Positions 6,358 to 16,400 of a DNA stretch of 20,430 nt are shown in pieces. The stretch comes from a virus: IMG/VR virus record IMGVR_UViG_3300025646_000493, positions 1 to 20,430 of that record. One strand, given 5' to 3'. The notes under the pieces are model-generated. The model was not told the DNA's origin, ran no database searches, and saw only the letters and a list, made by a program, of their open reading frames with translations. Each line of letters begins with the position of its first letter. The stretch's first letter is position 1. A program made the translations under genes and the position numbers.

Positions 6358-8540
6358 AACCACAACGGTTCAAACAGTTTGTACCATGTAGGGGTGTCAA
6401 TCAAGTATTGTTGCCTACGTTTGGCGATGCCAACATCATCAACAACTGCCGATATGTGGCAGAGGATGGATGGAAGGCAAATGTGGGTTTTGAATCGTGG
6501 TGGCACATGCCTTCTACATTTACTGTGGATAACGCAATAGCCCAACGGTACTTCAAGGACAAGGTGGATTCTGTATTCCAATGGAAACGACAGGGCACCA
6601 AAGACATTTACACCTTCATCGAGCAAGGTGGGAGGTTGTATTATGTTCTCGGCAATAAAGGACAGGGCAGTACGTACACAGGGTCCTTTTATGAAAACGA
6701 CATTGTTGTTGTTGATAGTGATCGGTACATTCCCAAGTTGGGCGATGTTGCTAGTCAGTATATCAATCTAGGACAACATCTACTTATCATCAACGGACGT
6801 GACAGAGCCTTGTTATTTAGTGGCGACAGGGTATGGAGAGACTTTGGTTTTGTACTTCAGACACCGAGTTGTAATCCCCTTGATGTGGATACAGAATACG
6901 AACGTGGTAATGTTCTTAGTGGTGGTGCTGCTGTTTGGTTCGGTAAGAACTCTCAGTATGGACTAGGCGACATAGAAGAAAACCAACAGTATACATACAA
7001 CTACAAAATGACGATGATTACAGACTTAGGTGCTGAATCTCCATTGAGTGGCACACAAAGTGTATCGTGGTCGTTGGCTAACCCCAGTCCAGATTACAGA
7101 TACGGTGTGGCACTTGACTTGCCTCTTGGACAAGAGGGTGTGGTTGCTAGACGTATTTACCGTACCAAAGAGATCAACAACAATGGTGAACTGTATTACT
7201 TTGTGACCCAGATTAACGAGAACAGTAGTCGATTCTACATTGATGCCATGCCGGACAAGTTCTTAGTAGATGAGGCACCATCGTTTACCAAGAGTAGCCC
7301 TATCAGTACCAGTTGGCGATTTGGTGAGGTTTGGGACAACAGACTGTGGTTGGCAGAAGGCGCACGTATTATCTATTCAGATGGTGGCATATTCGAGCAG
7401 TTTGGTGCCTTGAACTACTTTGACTTGGGCAACCAGACTGGTGGTGACATTACACAACTTGTTGCCTTCTACAACAATCTGATAGTATTCAGAGAGGATG
7501 CCATCAATATTGTGTCCTTCGATGCTGGTGTATACAACATCAGTACAATCACCAACACACTTGGTACAACAGCCTCCAATACCGTAGTGGTGATTCCACA
7601 GTTGGGTGTCGTATTCTTAAATGAACAAGGTGTGTGGATGCTGACAGGTGGTTTGAATGGTGGGGCCTCCATCAGTCTCCAGAAGATTAGCAAGCCTATC
7701 GACAAGATGTTGCGTATTATGAATCGACCTATGATACACAAGAGTATTGCAGCCTACAGTTTTCGGGAGAAAGAAGTATGGATGCACTTCCCTAGCGCAG
7801 ATGCCACCACACCGGATACAGGGATTGTTCTGCACTTGGAGCCACAGACACCTATGTGGTCATTCAGAACGGACGAGAGCACACCAGAGAATGCTTATTG
7901 GAGCGCAATGACCACTACGATCAATGGGTACTTCCTATTGGGAACAGACCCAAACTGGACAATTGCCGAAGATAGCACAACTGGAAAGTTTGGTCCATTA
8001 CAGGTTATGAGCGCATCCAATACCTGGGGTCAATCGGCTACGATTACTTCCTATGATGGTGAAACAGCGACATTTACGGTTACTGATACACCACATGGTG
8101 GTCACAAGTGGGAAAGTGCATGGTACGGATACCAAGACAACAGTGTAAAGATTCGATACTACAGTGTGGAAATGCAGATCATATCCTATGGTGACAATGG
8201 GTTTGACTTCTACTATGGTGTGGACTACTCGTACACCGAGAAAACAACCTCCACACAAAAGCAAGCCAAGAGTGAAACCGTATTTACACTGAATGAAGAT
8301 GCTGTATTTGGACCATCAGATAGGTCTATTACCAAGGTGCCATTCACAGTGAACAGTAGTCGTATTGCAGAAGGTAGGTTGATCACCTTGCGATACGATG
8401 TGAATACTCAGTTGTGTGATCAGTTCAAGTTTGGCATTAAGACCACAGACGAGCAACAATGGCATCTACTGTCCTTCAACCTGTTGTCGGATGCTGTGGC
8501 ACTACCATCTCTCAACCAGTCTACAAGGGTGTCACGATGA
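6354..8540 (+). CDS. Tail nozzle / tail tube B-like protein, 728 aa
   Basis: Resembles the nozzle proteins of short-tailed phages (T7 gp12, P22 gp10), which form a hexameric beta-propeller tube at the tail tip. The start KPQRFKQFVPCRGVNQVLLP with INNCRYVAEDGWKANVGFES is typical: these proteins open with a list of loci and 'N' contacts before the propeller. An FN3-like segment runs about residues 205-300 (YTYNYKMTMITDLGAESPLS, then GVVARRIYRT and the YID strand). Propeller-type repeats follow (WRFGEVWDNRLWLA, LIVFREDAINIVS, GVVFLNEQGVWMLTG, REKEVWMHFPS), and a beta-rich C-terminal domain runs about 540-728. The length is close to T7 gp12 (about 790 aa). The start is coupled to the adaptor stop by ATGA, and its own TGA overlaps the next start the same way. 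Confidence 0.82.
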   Translation: MKPQRFKQFVPCRGVNQVLLPTFGDANIINNCRYVAEDGWKANVGFESWWHMPSTFTVDNAIAQRYFKDKVDSVFQWKRQGTKDIYTFIEQGGRLYYVLGNKGQGSTYTGSFYENDIVVVDSDRYIPKLGDVASQYINLGQHLLIINGRDRALLFSGDRVWRDFGFVLQTPSCNPLDVDTEYERGNVLSGGAAVWFGKNSQYGLGDIEENQQYTYNYKMTMITDLGAESPLSGTQSVSWSLANPSPDYRYGVALDLPLGQEGVVARRIYRTKEINNNGELYYFVTQINENSSRFYIDAMPDKFLVDEAPSFTKSSPISTSWRFGEVWDNRLWLAEGARIIYSDGGIFEQFGALNYFDLGNQTGGDITQLVAFYNNLIVFREDAINIVSFDAGVYNISTITNTLGTTASNTVVVIPQLGVVFLNEQGVWMLTGGLNGGASISLQKISKPIDKMLRIMNRPMIHKSIAAYSFREKEVWMHFPSADATTPDTGIVLHLEPQTPMWSFRTDESTPENAYWSAMTTTINGYFLLGTDPNWTIAEDSTTGKFGPLQVMSASNTWGQSATITSYDGETATFTVTDTPHGGHKWESAWYGYQDNSVKIRYYSVEMQIISYGDNGFDFYYGVDYSYTEKTTSTQKQAKSETVFTLNEDAVFGPSDRSITKVPFTVNSSRIAEGRLITLRYDVNTQLCDQFKFGIKTTDEQQWHLLSFNLLSDAVALPSLNQSTRVSR

Positions 8541-9262
8541 AAGTATTTACACAAGTAGGGCAAAAGAACTACGACCAAGTAAAGCCAGAGAACATCAACG
8601 ACAACACACGTACAGTAGTTGGTGAGTACAATGGTCGATTGGATGGGCAGAACTTTCCAGTAGAAACAATAGATAAGTTCAAACTAGCACCACCAACACT
8701 AACATCACAAAGCACCTTAAACGTATATGCCTTCAAACATGTAGGACAAACACAGGACTACCACTTCGTTAGACGTTGGAACACGTATGAAGGTGGTATC
8801 AACGTACACCTTCCACTATATACATTCGACTTGCAGAACAGTGATTGGTCTAGTGGTTGGAACAACCTATGCGACATCGACAGCACCTTTAATGATTTGG
8901 TGTTAGAGTTCGATGCCGAGAGTGGTACTTTGCATGGATGCTTTGACATTGACTTTCGACATGGCACTGACATGATTGCAGACAGTGGTGGAATAGATAC
9001 TGTTTGGAGCAACGATTGGTGGTCACGTTGGGGTTTGTTCTGTAACGATATACTAATTGCAGAAACTGGACGTGTATATCCACGATTGGAAAACTTGTCT
9101 GTGCCATTCAAACTTTTTGTGGGTACCCAACCTGTTCGATTAGAACTTCGATGGCAAACAATCAATACCAGTCCAGAGCAAGACCTTGGTGTATCCACAG
9201 ACCCAATATCGAGAATGGAAATATATGGTGCATCAATATGGTGCTGTAATACAAAGAGGTAG
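8537..9262 (+). CDS. Tail-associated protein of unknown family, 241 aa
   Basis: ATG 8537 is chosen for the ATGA overlap with the nozzle stop and for AAGGGTG about 5 bases ahead. An upstream in-frame ATG at 8459 would add 26 residues inside the nozzle gene and is less likely. The N-terminus (KNYDQVKPENINDNTRTVVG then EYNGRLDGQNFPVETIDKFK) has a pattern I recall from minor tail proteins of uncultured phages: a short lead, an 'N' anchor and a 'GxNxP' turn before a beta-rich body. The body (about 60-241) has many Trp, Asp and beta-prone strands and probably binds other tail parts. There is no signal, membrane segment or catalytic motif. It starts a set of three such genes. Confidence 0.68.
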   Translation: MKVFTQVGQKNYDQVKPENINDNTRTVVGEYNGRLDGQNFPVETIDKFKLAPPTLTSQSTLNVYAFKHVGQTQDYHFVRRWNTYEGGINVHLPLYTFDLQNSDWSSGWNNLCDIDSTFNDLVLEFDAESGTLHGCFDIDFRHGTDMIADSGGIDTVWSNDWWSRWGLFCNDILIAETGRVYPRLENLSVPFKLFVGTQPVRLELRWQTINTSPEQDLGVSTDPISRMEIYGASIWCCNTKR

Positions 9263-9264
9263 AC

Positions 9265-9930
9265 ATGGGCAAGATTGGTAATCAATACTTTCGTGGTGGT
9301 GAGATTCCAAGCGCATCACAACTCAATGCTGTTTATGATAGTGTTGCTGCTGATAATGTAGAGAGTATCAACTTAGATACTGAATGGGCGAATCGTAAAC
9401 ACTTCAGTCCATCGAATAGCATTACGCACCTTTACAACTTTGATTACGATGGTACGACAAACTGGACCACAACGAGCACAACCTTTACAACCATCGACAA
9501 CACTGGAAGTAACCCTAGTAAGGTCCTACCCAACTACAGTTCTCATTCTGATGTGGTTGTGCGTGTACATGCTAGTGGTCTTGTTGGTGAACTATCAATG
9601 GCACCTGGTGTAAACGATGGCAATGGTACATTGGGGCAGATAAACAAAAACACCTATGCCTTCCGTTTGTTGATGTCATTAAATAGCAGTGGCTCCACTG
9701 TTGACATAGCAAACTGTACGTACAGTTTTACAAAGAAAGCAGCAATAACTACAACAACACAATACTACACAGCATGGATACAATGGAGGTCCTTTGCCTT
9801 CACTGGATTGTATACACTTGCTGCTGGAAATGTTATTGATTCGATTGAGTTACAGGCATGTGTTGGTGACAGTGGCAATACGTTAAATATACAACACAAT
9901 CATATCCAAGCGATTGTGGTGGAGAACTGA
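9265..9930 (+). CDS. Tail-associated beta-rich protein of unknown family, 221 aa
   Basis: The gene begins two bases after the previous stop with an AGAGGT SD. It starts MGKIGNQYFRGGEIPSASQL, then a helix-like NAVYDSVAADN and an acidic ESINLDTEW, followed by Ser/Thr/Asn-rich beta sequence to the end. That composition is typical of trimeric or collar-like tail components and of fibre-tip jelly-roll domains. Sequence landmarks for a specific family are absent. Its TGA shares one base with the next ATG (TGATG), so the two genes are coupled. It probably sits on the tail with its two neighbours. Confidence 0.65.
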   Translation: MGKIGNQYFRGGEIPSASQLNAVYDSVAADNVESINLDTEWANRKHFSPSNSITHLYNFDYDGTTNWTTTSTTFTTIDNTGSNPSKVLPNYSSHSDVVVRVHASGLVGELSMAPGVNDGNGTLGQINKNTYAFRLLMSLNSSGSTVDIANCTYSFTKKAAITTTTQYYTAWIQWRSFAFTGLYTLAAGNVIDSIELQACVGDSGNTLNIQHNHIQAIVVEN

Positions 9931-10643
9931 TGGGATATACTAAGCCATATACGTATGTGGACACCACAGTGTTGTCTGCTGACAATCATTCCTCCAATGA
10001 ACAGGCACTAAAAGAATATGTCAACCAAGAAGTCACTGATACGGACGTGGATACTGATACCATTGTTGGAGAGAGTATTAGTACCCCTCGCCTTATTACT
10101 TCTGTACAAACTGCTGATTTTGTTAGCAAAACTCTACAAGGTGTATCAAAGATACGATTACCACAAGAATATAGTTGGTTCACCTCAACCACTAAGAGCG
10201 ACAATCAGATCAGTCAGACGGTCAAGGACTACCAAACCTTAGCCAATACTGGTTGTGAGGTTGTCATACCAACAGCCAACACAAAGGTAATGATTACGAT
10301 TTACCTTAAAGCCTTTGGTTCACCAAACAGTAGTGTTACCTATAGCCCAGGTGGTGTATTGTTTGAGAGTGACTTCAAACTACAATACGAAAGACTTGGT
10401 TTGATCACACAGTTTGATGGTACAAGAAACTATGTATTTGAGACACAAACTGGTTCAACACCGGTTGGGCAAACTATTGTGCCAAGTGATGGTGGCAATG
10501 CTGCTGGTCATCGCAGCATAATGATTACTCGTATGCTAACATTAAACGCAGGCAGATATAAGTTTTCTGTCGCAGTAAACTCAAGAGTGGAGAAGGGCAA
10601 CATCAACTGCCAGACCTTCACGGTAGAAACCTTTCATGTGTAG
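9930..10643 (+). CDS. Tail-associated beta-rich protein of unknown family, 237 aa
   Basis: Coupled to the preceding gene by TGATG, with GGAG 5 bases before the start. It opens MGYTKPYTYVDTTVLSADNH, then a helix (NEQALKEYVNQEV), an acidic repeat-like stretch (TDTDVDTDTIVGESISTPRL), then a beta-rich body with TVKDYQTLANTGCEVVIPTA and MITRMLTLNAGRYKFSVAVN. The order of short lead, helix, acidic linker and beta body is like that of the previous protein, although identity is not obvious. A capsid-distal tail or fibre-base protein is the likely role, by location and composition. No enzymatic motif is visible. Confidence 0.65.
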   Translation: MGYTKPYTYVDTTVLSADNHSSNEQALKEYVNQEVTDTDVDTDTIVGESISTPRLITSVQTADFVSKTLQGVSKIRLPQEYSWFTSTTKSDNQISQTVKDYQTLANTGCEVVIPTANTKVMITIYLKAFGSPNSSVTYSPGGVLFESDFKLQYERLGLITQFDGTRNYVFETQTGSTPVGQTIVPSDGGNAAGHRSIMITRMLTLNAGRYKFSVAVNSRVEKGNINCQTFTVETFHV

Positions 10644-10650
10644 GTGAACT

Positions 10651-11448
10651 ATGGACCCATTAACCATGTCATTGATTGCTGCTGGTGGTAGTGCCATTGG
10701 TGCTTTGCCAGACATTATTCCAAGCAAGTACGAACGTGACCAAAAGAAACGTCTACAAGAAATGCAGCGCAAACAGGAGATGGGTGCGTTGGGATTGACC
10801 AAAGCCGAACGTGATGCCATCGAAGGACAGATGCGTGGTGCTCGTAGACAGGCACAACAATATGCCGATGCTGAACGTGCAAGGCTTACACAGCCTACTG
10901 CACAGCCACAAATGGCATTGCTAGGTCAACAGATGGCTGATGAAGGAAGGCAACGTCTAGAGGCTGATTTGGCATCGCAAATACTAGGCATGGACTTGTC
11001 TCGTCAAGCACAACAAGAGCAAGAGATAAAAGACCTTGAGGCTGCACAAGCACAATACAGACGTGCGAGAGCAGAAGGTTTGACTGCTCCATTCCAAGTG
11101 GGTGCTGAAACTGCTGTTGGGCAAATGGGAATGGATAGATTGTTAAAAGGTATGGGACAAAACCAAATACAAAATGCAAGTGCGATTGCTGCTGCTGAGG
11201 AAGTAGGTAGAAATGCTGCACAACAGGCTATCTCGAATCAACCTCCTATGGGTGGTGTTGATGGTTTGTTTCCAAACAATCCGATGATGACTATGCAACA
11301 AATAAAAAACTTAGGTTTAAACGATAATGAAATGGCAATGCTTGGTATTTCTCCATCCTCTCCTCAATTGTCGCAAGATGCTTTATTTTTATTGCAACAA
11401 ATAGAACAAGGTCAAAAGCAAGTTCAACAATACCTCGGAGGACAATAA
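10651..11448 (+). CDS. Internal virion (ejection) protein, gp14-like by position, 265 aa
   Basis: The start is ATG 10651 with AGGTGA 3 bases upstream; ATG 10666 is a possible later start. A short hydrophobic N-terminal segment (MSLIAAGGSAIGALPDIIP, about residues 6-24) is followed by a long Gln/Glu/Ala-rich helical region (about 28-200: KKRLQEMQRKQEMGALG, then RARLTQPTAQPQMALLGQQM). The C-terminus is Gln/Asn-rich (QQIEQGQKQVQQYLGGQ). A small, membrane-prone head protein encoded just before two large helical ones matches the T7 gp14-gp15-gp16 order, in which gp14 forms the outer-membrane end of the ejection channel. The assignment is by layout, not by close sequence match. Confidence 0.6.
   Translation: MDPLTMSLIAAGGSAIGALPDIIPSKYERDQKKRLQEMQRKQEMGALGLTKAERDAIEGQMRGARRQAQQYADAERARLTQPTAQPQMALLGQQMADEGRQRLEADLASQILGMDLSRQAQQEQEIKDLEAAQAQYRRARAEGLTAPFQVGAETAVGQMGMDRLLKGMGQNQIQNASAIAAAEEVGRNAAQQAISNQPPMGGVDGLFPNNPMMTMQQIKNLGLNDNEMAMLGISPSSPQLSQDALFLLQQIEQGQKQVQQYLGGQ
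11437..11441 (+). promoter_or_regulatory. RBS for the 650-aa ejection protein
   Basis: GGAGG, inside the last codons of the preceding gene and 8 bases before ATG 11450, supports that start. The upstream TAA (11446-11448) lies between RBS and start, so the two genes are separated by one base and likely coupled. Confidence 0.7.
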
Positions 11449-11449
11449 C

Positions 11450-13402
11450 ATGGCTATTCAACAAGTAGGTGGACGTGGTGTATATGTCATCACTGGTAGT
11501 GGACGTGACCCACGTAAAGCAAGCAATGGACAGTCTTGGGCAGACCTTGTAACGCAACAGAAGTACATGTTGATTCAAGAGGCACAGAAAGAGGCACTAC
11601 GTCAGATTGAGCAAGAGCAACTATCGTTCCAAGACCGACAACGTAGACAAGAGCAGTTGCGACAAAACCTATCTAAGCAGATTGATTCAGAGCGACAAAG
11701 CATCAATGACTTGCGCTTAAAAGAACTGACTTTGAATGAGGCAAGAGAACGTCAACAACAACGATTAGAGGCTGCCTCTCCACTTGTAAAAGGACAACGC
11801 AAAACCATTCGTAGTGGTAGTAGTGGTGGTGGTGGTGGTGGTGACAGAACAAGTACTACTCTCTCTATTCCAACCAGACAAGAAGTGATTAGTGACTACA
11901 CAAATGTAATTAGTCGTGGGCGTGCTAATGTCAGTGACCTACGAAGAGAACGTGCTGCATTAAAACAAGCAAGAGACAAAGGCGAAACACTGCAGAAATA
12001 TGCACCTAGTGTATTAACCGAAAGTGAGTTGGCTGACTTACAAACATACGCAGAGGCTATGGCTTTGGTTGACAAAAAGATTAGTGATGAAAACCAATTG
12101 ATTGCCAATCAACGAGCAGAGTTAACCAAGTTTGAAAATACACTTTCTAGTGACCTCGATGCCGAGTTGCGCAAACGTGCCAAGAAAACTGAGCGCACAA
12201 GTGCTGGTGGTGGTGGTGCTGGTGGTGGTGGTGGTACATCCGTATCAAGAACAGTCTATGAAGGAACACAGCCTGTACCAGAGTTAGAGCCTGTATCATT
12301 ACAACCGGAGATTGAACGTAGACAACAACGGATGCGTGAACTGCAAGCCGAAATGGATGCCTTAGAGTTTGAGGAGCGACCACAGTTTGATACGACAGAA
12401 CGTATGCGTGACATCGCACGTGAGGACTATGGGTTGGGGGTTGAACGACAGCCACGTGAACCAAGACAGCCACGTGAACGTATCCCACTTCGAGAACGGT
12501 TTGCTCCAAGTAGACGTGCAGAAATGGACTTTCTAGGTGTGCAAGAACCAACAGTAGAGCAACCGATGCCCGAACAGCCTGTACAGAATGTTGCCCCTAC
12601 TTCTACAACAGTAGAACAGCCAACACAGCAAATAAAAGTCGCTGATAATGTAGACGTTGCGCCTTACTTGGAAGATCGAGCAACACCGGAAGAAATAGAA
12701 AACATCAATACTTTTCTACGAGAGCCTTTGCCAGAAGAACAACCAACAGCAGCACCAACATCGACTGGAGATGCATTACGTGAATCGTATCCTGTTGACC
12801 AAACCCAAAGTCTTATTGATGGATTAAACAAATACTTTGATAGTCAAGAGAAACCCACACCTTCACCAGCACCACCACTAACACCACCACAAGGGCAGAT
12901 GTTAGTAGAGGATATGCTAGGTGCGTTTGGTGAAACAACACCACAAAGAGTAGACTACCAACAGTCTTTCTCGGATGTACAGTTTGGCACCCCACAACAA
13001 AAGCAACAGCGAGCCTTGCAAATGATTATGGAGGCTAGCCAACGGTTGGGGCCATCGAATCCAGAATACCAAAGGGAAAAGGCAAAGATTCTACAACAGT
13101 TGCAAAAGGTTATGGACCCATCGCAGTTTAGAAAGCAACGCAAAGTAGAGCGCATTATGGATAAGGACCCGAAGAACTACATGGCATTGGCTGGTGCAGT
13201 TCGTGGTTTGTCTGAGCAAAACGCACGTTTGGTCACATCGCTATTTCCTGTATCATCGGATATGAAGATGGAAGAAATAGACAAGTTGTACAAGAGTGCC
13301 CAAAAAGAGATTGCAACTAAACTTGCCAATCCACAACGTAAGAAGGCATTGGAACTCTTAGAGTTACAGTACATTGCAGTTCTCGATGATTACAACGCAT
13401 AG
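11450..13402 (+). CDS. Internal virion (ejection) protein, gp15-like by position, 650 aa
   Basis: A Gln/Arg/Glu-rich helical protein in the place of T7 gp15 (about 750 aa), which makes the middle of the DNA-ejection tube. Visible parts: a short start (MAIQQVGGRGVYVITGSGRD), a coiled-coil-like region about 35-115, a Gly linker at 126-131 coded by six GGT codons, a second helical region about 160-250, a longer Gly linker at 253-262, and a Pro/Gln/Glu/Arg-rich stretch about 270-500 with a repeated QPRE motif. A helical C-terminus (about 510-650) contains MALAGAVRGLSEQNARLVTS. Flexible Gly linkers would let rods bend or pass through the narrow tail. I see no enzyme motif. Position and composition, not sequence similarity, support the call. 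Confidence 0.58.
   Translation: MAIQQVGGRGVYVITGSGRDPRKASNGQSWADLVTQQKYMLIQEAQKEALRQIEQEQLSFQDRQRRQEQLRQNLSKQIDSERQSINDLRLKELTLNEARERQQQRLEAASPLVKGQRKTIRSGSSGGGGGGDRTSTTLSIPTRQEVISDYTNVISRGRANVSDLRRERAALKQARDKGETLQKYAPSVLTESELADLQTYAEAMALVDKKISDENQLIANQRAELTKFENTLSSDLDAELRKRAKKTERTSAGGGGAGGGGGTSVSRTVYEGTQPVPELEPVSLQPEIERRQQRMRELQAEMDALEFEERPQFDTTERMRDIAREDYGLGVERQPREPRQPRERIPLRERFAPSRRAEMDFLGVQEPTVEQPMPEQPVQNVAPTSTTVEQPTQQIKVADNVDVAPYLEDRATPEEIENINTFLREPLPEEQPTAAPTSTGDALRESYPVDQTQSLIDGLNKYFDSQEKPTPSPAPPLTPPQGQMLVEDMLGAFGETTPQRVDYQQSFSDVQFGTPQQKQQRALQMIMEASQRLGPSNPEYQREKAKILQQLQKVMDPSQFRKQRKVERIMDKDPKNYMALAGAVRGLSEQNARLVTSLFPVSSDMKMEEIDKLYKSAQKEIATKLANPQRKKALELLELQYIAVLDDYNA
11825..11842 (+). 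repeat. (GGT)6 trinucleotide repeat coding a Gly linker
   Basis: Six perfect GGT units in frame inside the 650-aa protein gene, coding residues 126-131 (part of SGSSGGGGGG). Gain or loss of units by slippage would change linker length without a frameshift. Confidence 0.95.
12206..12235 (+). repeat. (GGT)4-GCT-(GGT)5 repeat coding a second Gly linker
   Basis: Four GGT, one GCT and five GGT in frame give GGGGAGGGGG (residues 253-262) between two helical regions of the same protein. It is a second, longer slippage-prone tract. Confidence 0.95.
12447..12479 (+). repeat. 15-bp direct repeat coding QPRE units
   Basis: GACAGCCACGTGAAC occurs at 12447-12461 and 12465-12479 (period 18 bases), each containing the palindrome CACGTG. 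It encodes the tandem RQPRE/RQPRE segment in the Pro/Arg-rich part of the 650-aa protein. This is probably just a coding repeat. Confidence 0.9.
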
Positions 13403-13412
13403 GTAAGCAGAC

Positions 13413-16400
13413 ATGTCTTTATACGATGATTTGATCAAGTTTGGTATTGTAGACCCACCGAGTGAAGAAGAACTAGCACAGTTGCCAAGAGAGGTTGCCT
13501 TACAGTTGGCAGATACGTTGGCGCAAAGTGGTGTTACCGGTGGGCAGTTGGGACGTTCTGAGGAAGAACTACAACGCAAACAAGAGGAAATATATCGTAT
13601 TCTAGGACAAGGACAGTTGCCACAGTTTGGTAGTTATGGTGAACGTGCTAGACCAACAGCACCACCACTAGAAACCGATGTGACAGGCACTGCACCAATA
13701 CCAGCGACAACAGCCACACAACGTCAACAAACCACATCTGGACAGTTGGTACAACCTACTAGAGCAGACATATTTGGTTACATCAACAAACAGTTGCCAC
13801 AACTGCTTGTGGATAGTGGTATGGATGCCAACGAGGTTCCTCTACAAGTACAAGCCTTCCAAAGATTGTACAACCAAGTAGACATACAGAATAAGAAAGA
13901 CAAGACCGGTAAGACTGAAGTAGAGACCTTAGAACAGGCTATGCAAGAGTTTTCAGACTTGTTGACAGGTAATGTACCTATCTTGTCAGAAGAAAGTGTA
14001 GACCCCAGTATGCAAGCATTGACAGCGACACCATTGGTCAATGCCTTCAGTCAACAGATAAAGCCCGGTAGTATCCCAGACTATACACCAGCACAACTTC
14101 AATACCTCAAGGAAATGAACAAGTTGAAGGTGGATAGGTACATCGAGAAGAACTACACGGAGAAGTTACGCACTGCCCCACGTATGTACTACGTGGACAT
14201 TGATGGACGTAAACAAACAATTACTGAACCAGTATTGGACCATATTGTATCTAGTCCTACTGCTGCGATTGTTTATTCACCAGAGATTGACGATTCTATT
14301 CGAGAGCAGTACAACGACACTTACTTTGGTTTTACCCCATTGAAAATAAACAATCCAGATTATGGTGTCAAGCCACACCATGCAAAGCGCATGGCAAAGG
14401 TGGAGGCAATAGATAAACTGGGTGCCGGTCAATGGTTCCAAGACCCCGAACAAAAAGAGCGCATACTAGCCAATATCGACAAGTTCAAAGAGGAAGGTTT
14501 TTTTGAGAGCAAAACAGGGTTTGGTGGTACAGCAGAATCGGACTTTGGATACTACACACGTCTAGCCTTTTCTCCTCTCAATGCCTTTGCTGCTGCCAGT
14601 CAACGTGCTCTAGAAGCAGAAGTTGGCAAGGCAATGGGACTGGCATTTGAGGCTGGATCATATCTTGGTTTGACAGGTGACCTTCCAGAAGGTGAATCAT
14701 ACTTTGATACGGATATGGGTGCCCGACAACGTCTTAAAGAGCGAGAAAAGCAAGCTCCACTATACACTGGAACCATGACAATAGGTGAGACTGAGTTTGC
14801 GCCAGACAGTTTACTTGGAGAAATGGTAGATGCTGTAGCTAGAAATCGTGGACACCTTGACTTCAATACAGATGTTGCCAACGGTTTGGGGATTGATGGT
14901 GCAGCCAAGTTAATCATGCAAGTGGGTGGTGTGACCAATGACTTTCTCTCTCCAGATATGGCGATAGGTGCTGGTGCTCTCAAAGGAACTAAGAACGCAG
15001 TCTCAATGTACAATGCACAAAAGGCAGTACACAATGCCGACAGTTGGTATGCAGCCAAGAAAGCACTACAGCAGTTTGATAATACGTTTACAAAGGAGAT
15101 TGTAGACGACTTCAACTTTGTTGGACTGACAAAGGATTTGGTAAGCCCCAAAACAAAGAAGAACCTAGATACCTTGACGATGGGTGACGTGCGCTTGTAC
15201 ATGTCTGATGACATGGCAAAGAATCTTGAGGCACGGAACCTTGCTAAACAAAGCACACCGGACAATGACCTACTGAAAGCCGGTGGACTAGACGATACCT
15301 TGTATGCCAAAGCCTTCTATGAGACTGGAACTACCAAACAGGCTGACGATATATTCACAGCCAATATACGAAAGAATGAGAAGGCATCCCAGATGTATGA
15401 TGAATACATTGAAATGTCGGACATACTAGATGATGCCAAGGTACGAGGTTTGGATGCTGCGATTGAGACAGCACGTGCCAAGAAAACAAAAGTCAACTTC
15501 AATAAACTAGAACGCATCCACAAGCAAGCCTCAAAAATGCCAGACCTTCCAGACGAGTTGGCAAAGATAAAGAATACACAACGTGTCCTCTCCACAGTCT
15601 ATGGTCGTGGTATATTCTTTGAGGTGTCGCCAAAGATAGCCGGTTTGGATGACATTGTAGCCATCACACGAAATACGTTTGGTACGAAACAAGCACGTAC
15701 AGACCTGTTGGCAACTGCAAGTCGAACCAAACTAGCCAAGAGCATCCAAGAGGTACGTAGCCTTCCGGCTAGTCGTCAAGTAAAGCCAGCAGAGTTCGCA
15801 TCATATAAACTGTATGGTGATGATGCCATTGCCAAACAAGGACGTGTAGAACTGTCGTATGACCTTAGTGGATTAGAGCCAGATAGTAAACGACTGTTGT
15901 ACGAGAACATAGATGAACTCGATGGGACCAATACCTACAAGCAGTTCCTACGAGAGCAAGTAGACAACAATCGCTTGTTCGAATCGGACCTCAACCAACT
16001 GGTGATGAAGAACCGTGACGATGTGGCACTGGGGCGCAGAGACATCTTTACCACAGACGAGATCAACGCACTACCACTAAGCCAACAAAAGAAACTACTA
16101 GAGCCACAAGGTTCACAAGCACGTTTAGACTTTCGGGATGGCTTGTTTGGACAAGCTATTGATAAGTTGGGTGAGGGTGTAGACTTCCTTAGTCAAAAGG
16201 CGATTGGGCGCAAAGTACTCAAGAAAACACAAGAGCCACTAAGTGGCAAGGTCAATACGTTTGAGCAAGCACGTATGATTGAGGAAGTACAGAAAGAGAT
16301 TGGTGTGTTGGATACACAGTTCAATCGTGACTTCAAAGAACTCACAGGTGATAGTGTTGGTGTTCGTGCTAAGTATGTGAACGACCCCGAAGTAAAACTG

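Noticed and set aside
8459-8536. Upstream ATG for the 241-aa tail protein
   Set aside because: It would overlap the nozzle gene by about 80 bases. The ATGA at 8537 with a nearby SD matches the pattern of its neighbours.
14600-15310. Open frame of 236 codons on the minus strand inside the giant ejection gene
   Set aside because: The product is Ser/Ala/Leu-rich without motifs, and the + strand frame is continuous over 6 kb. It is a mirror of codon bias.
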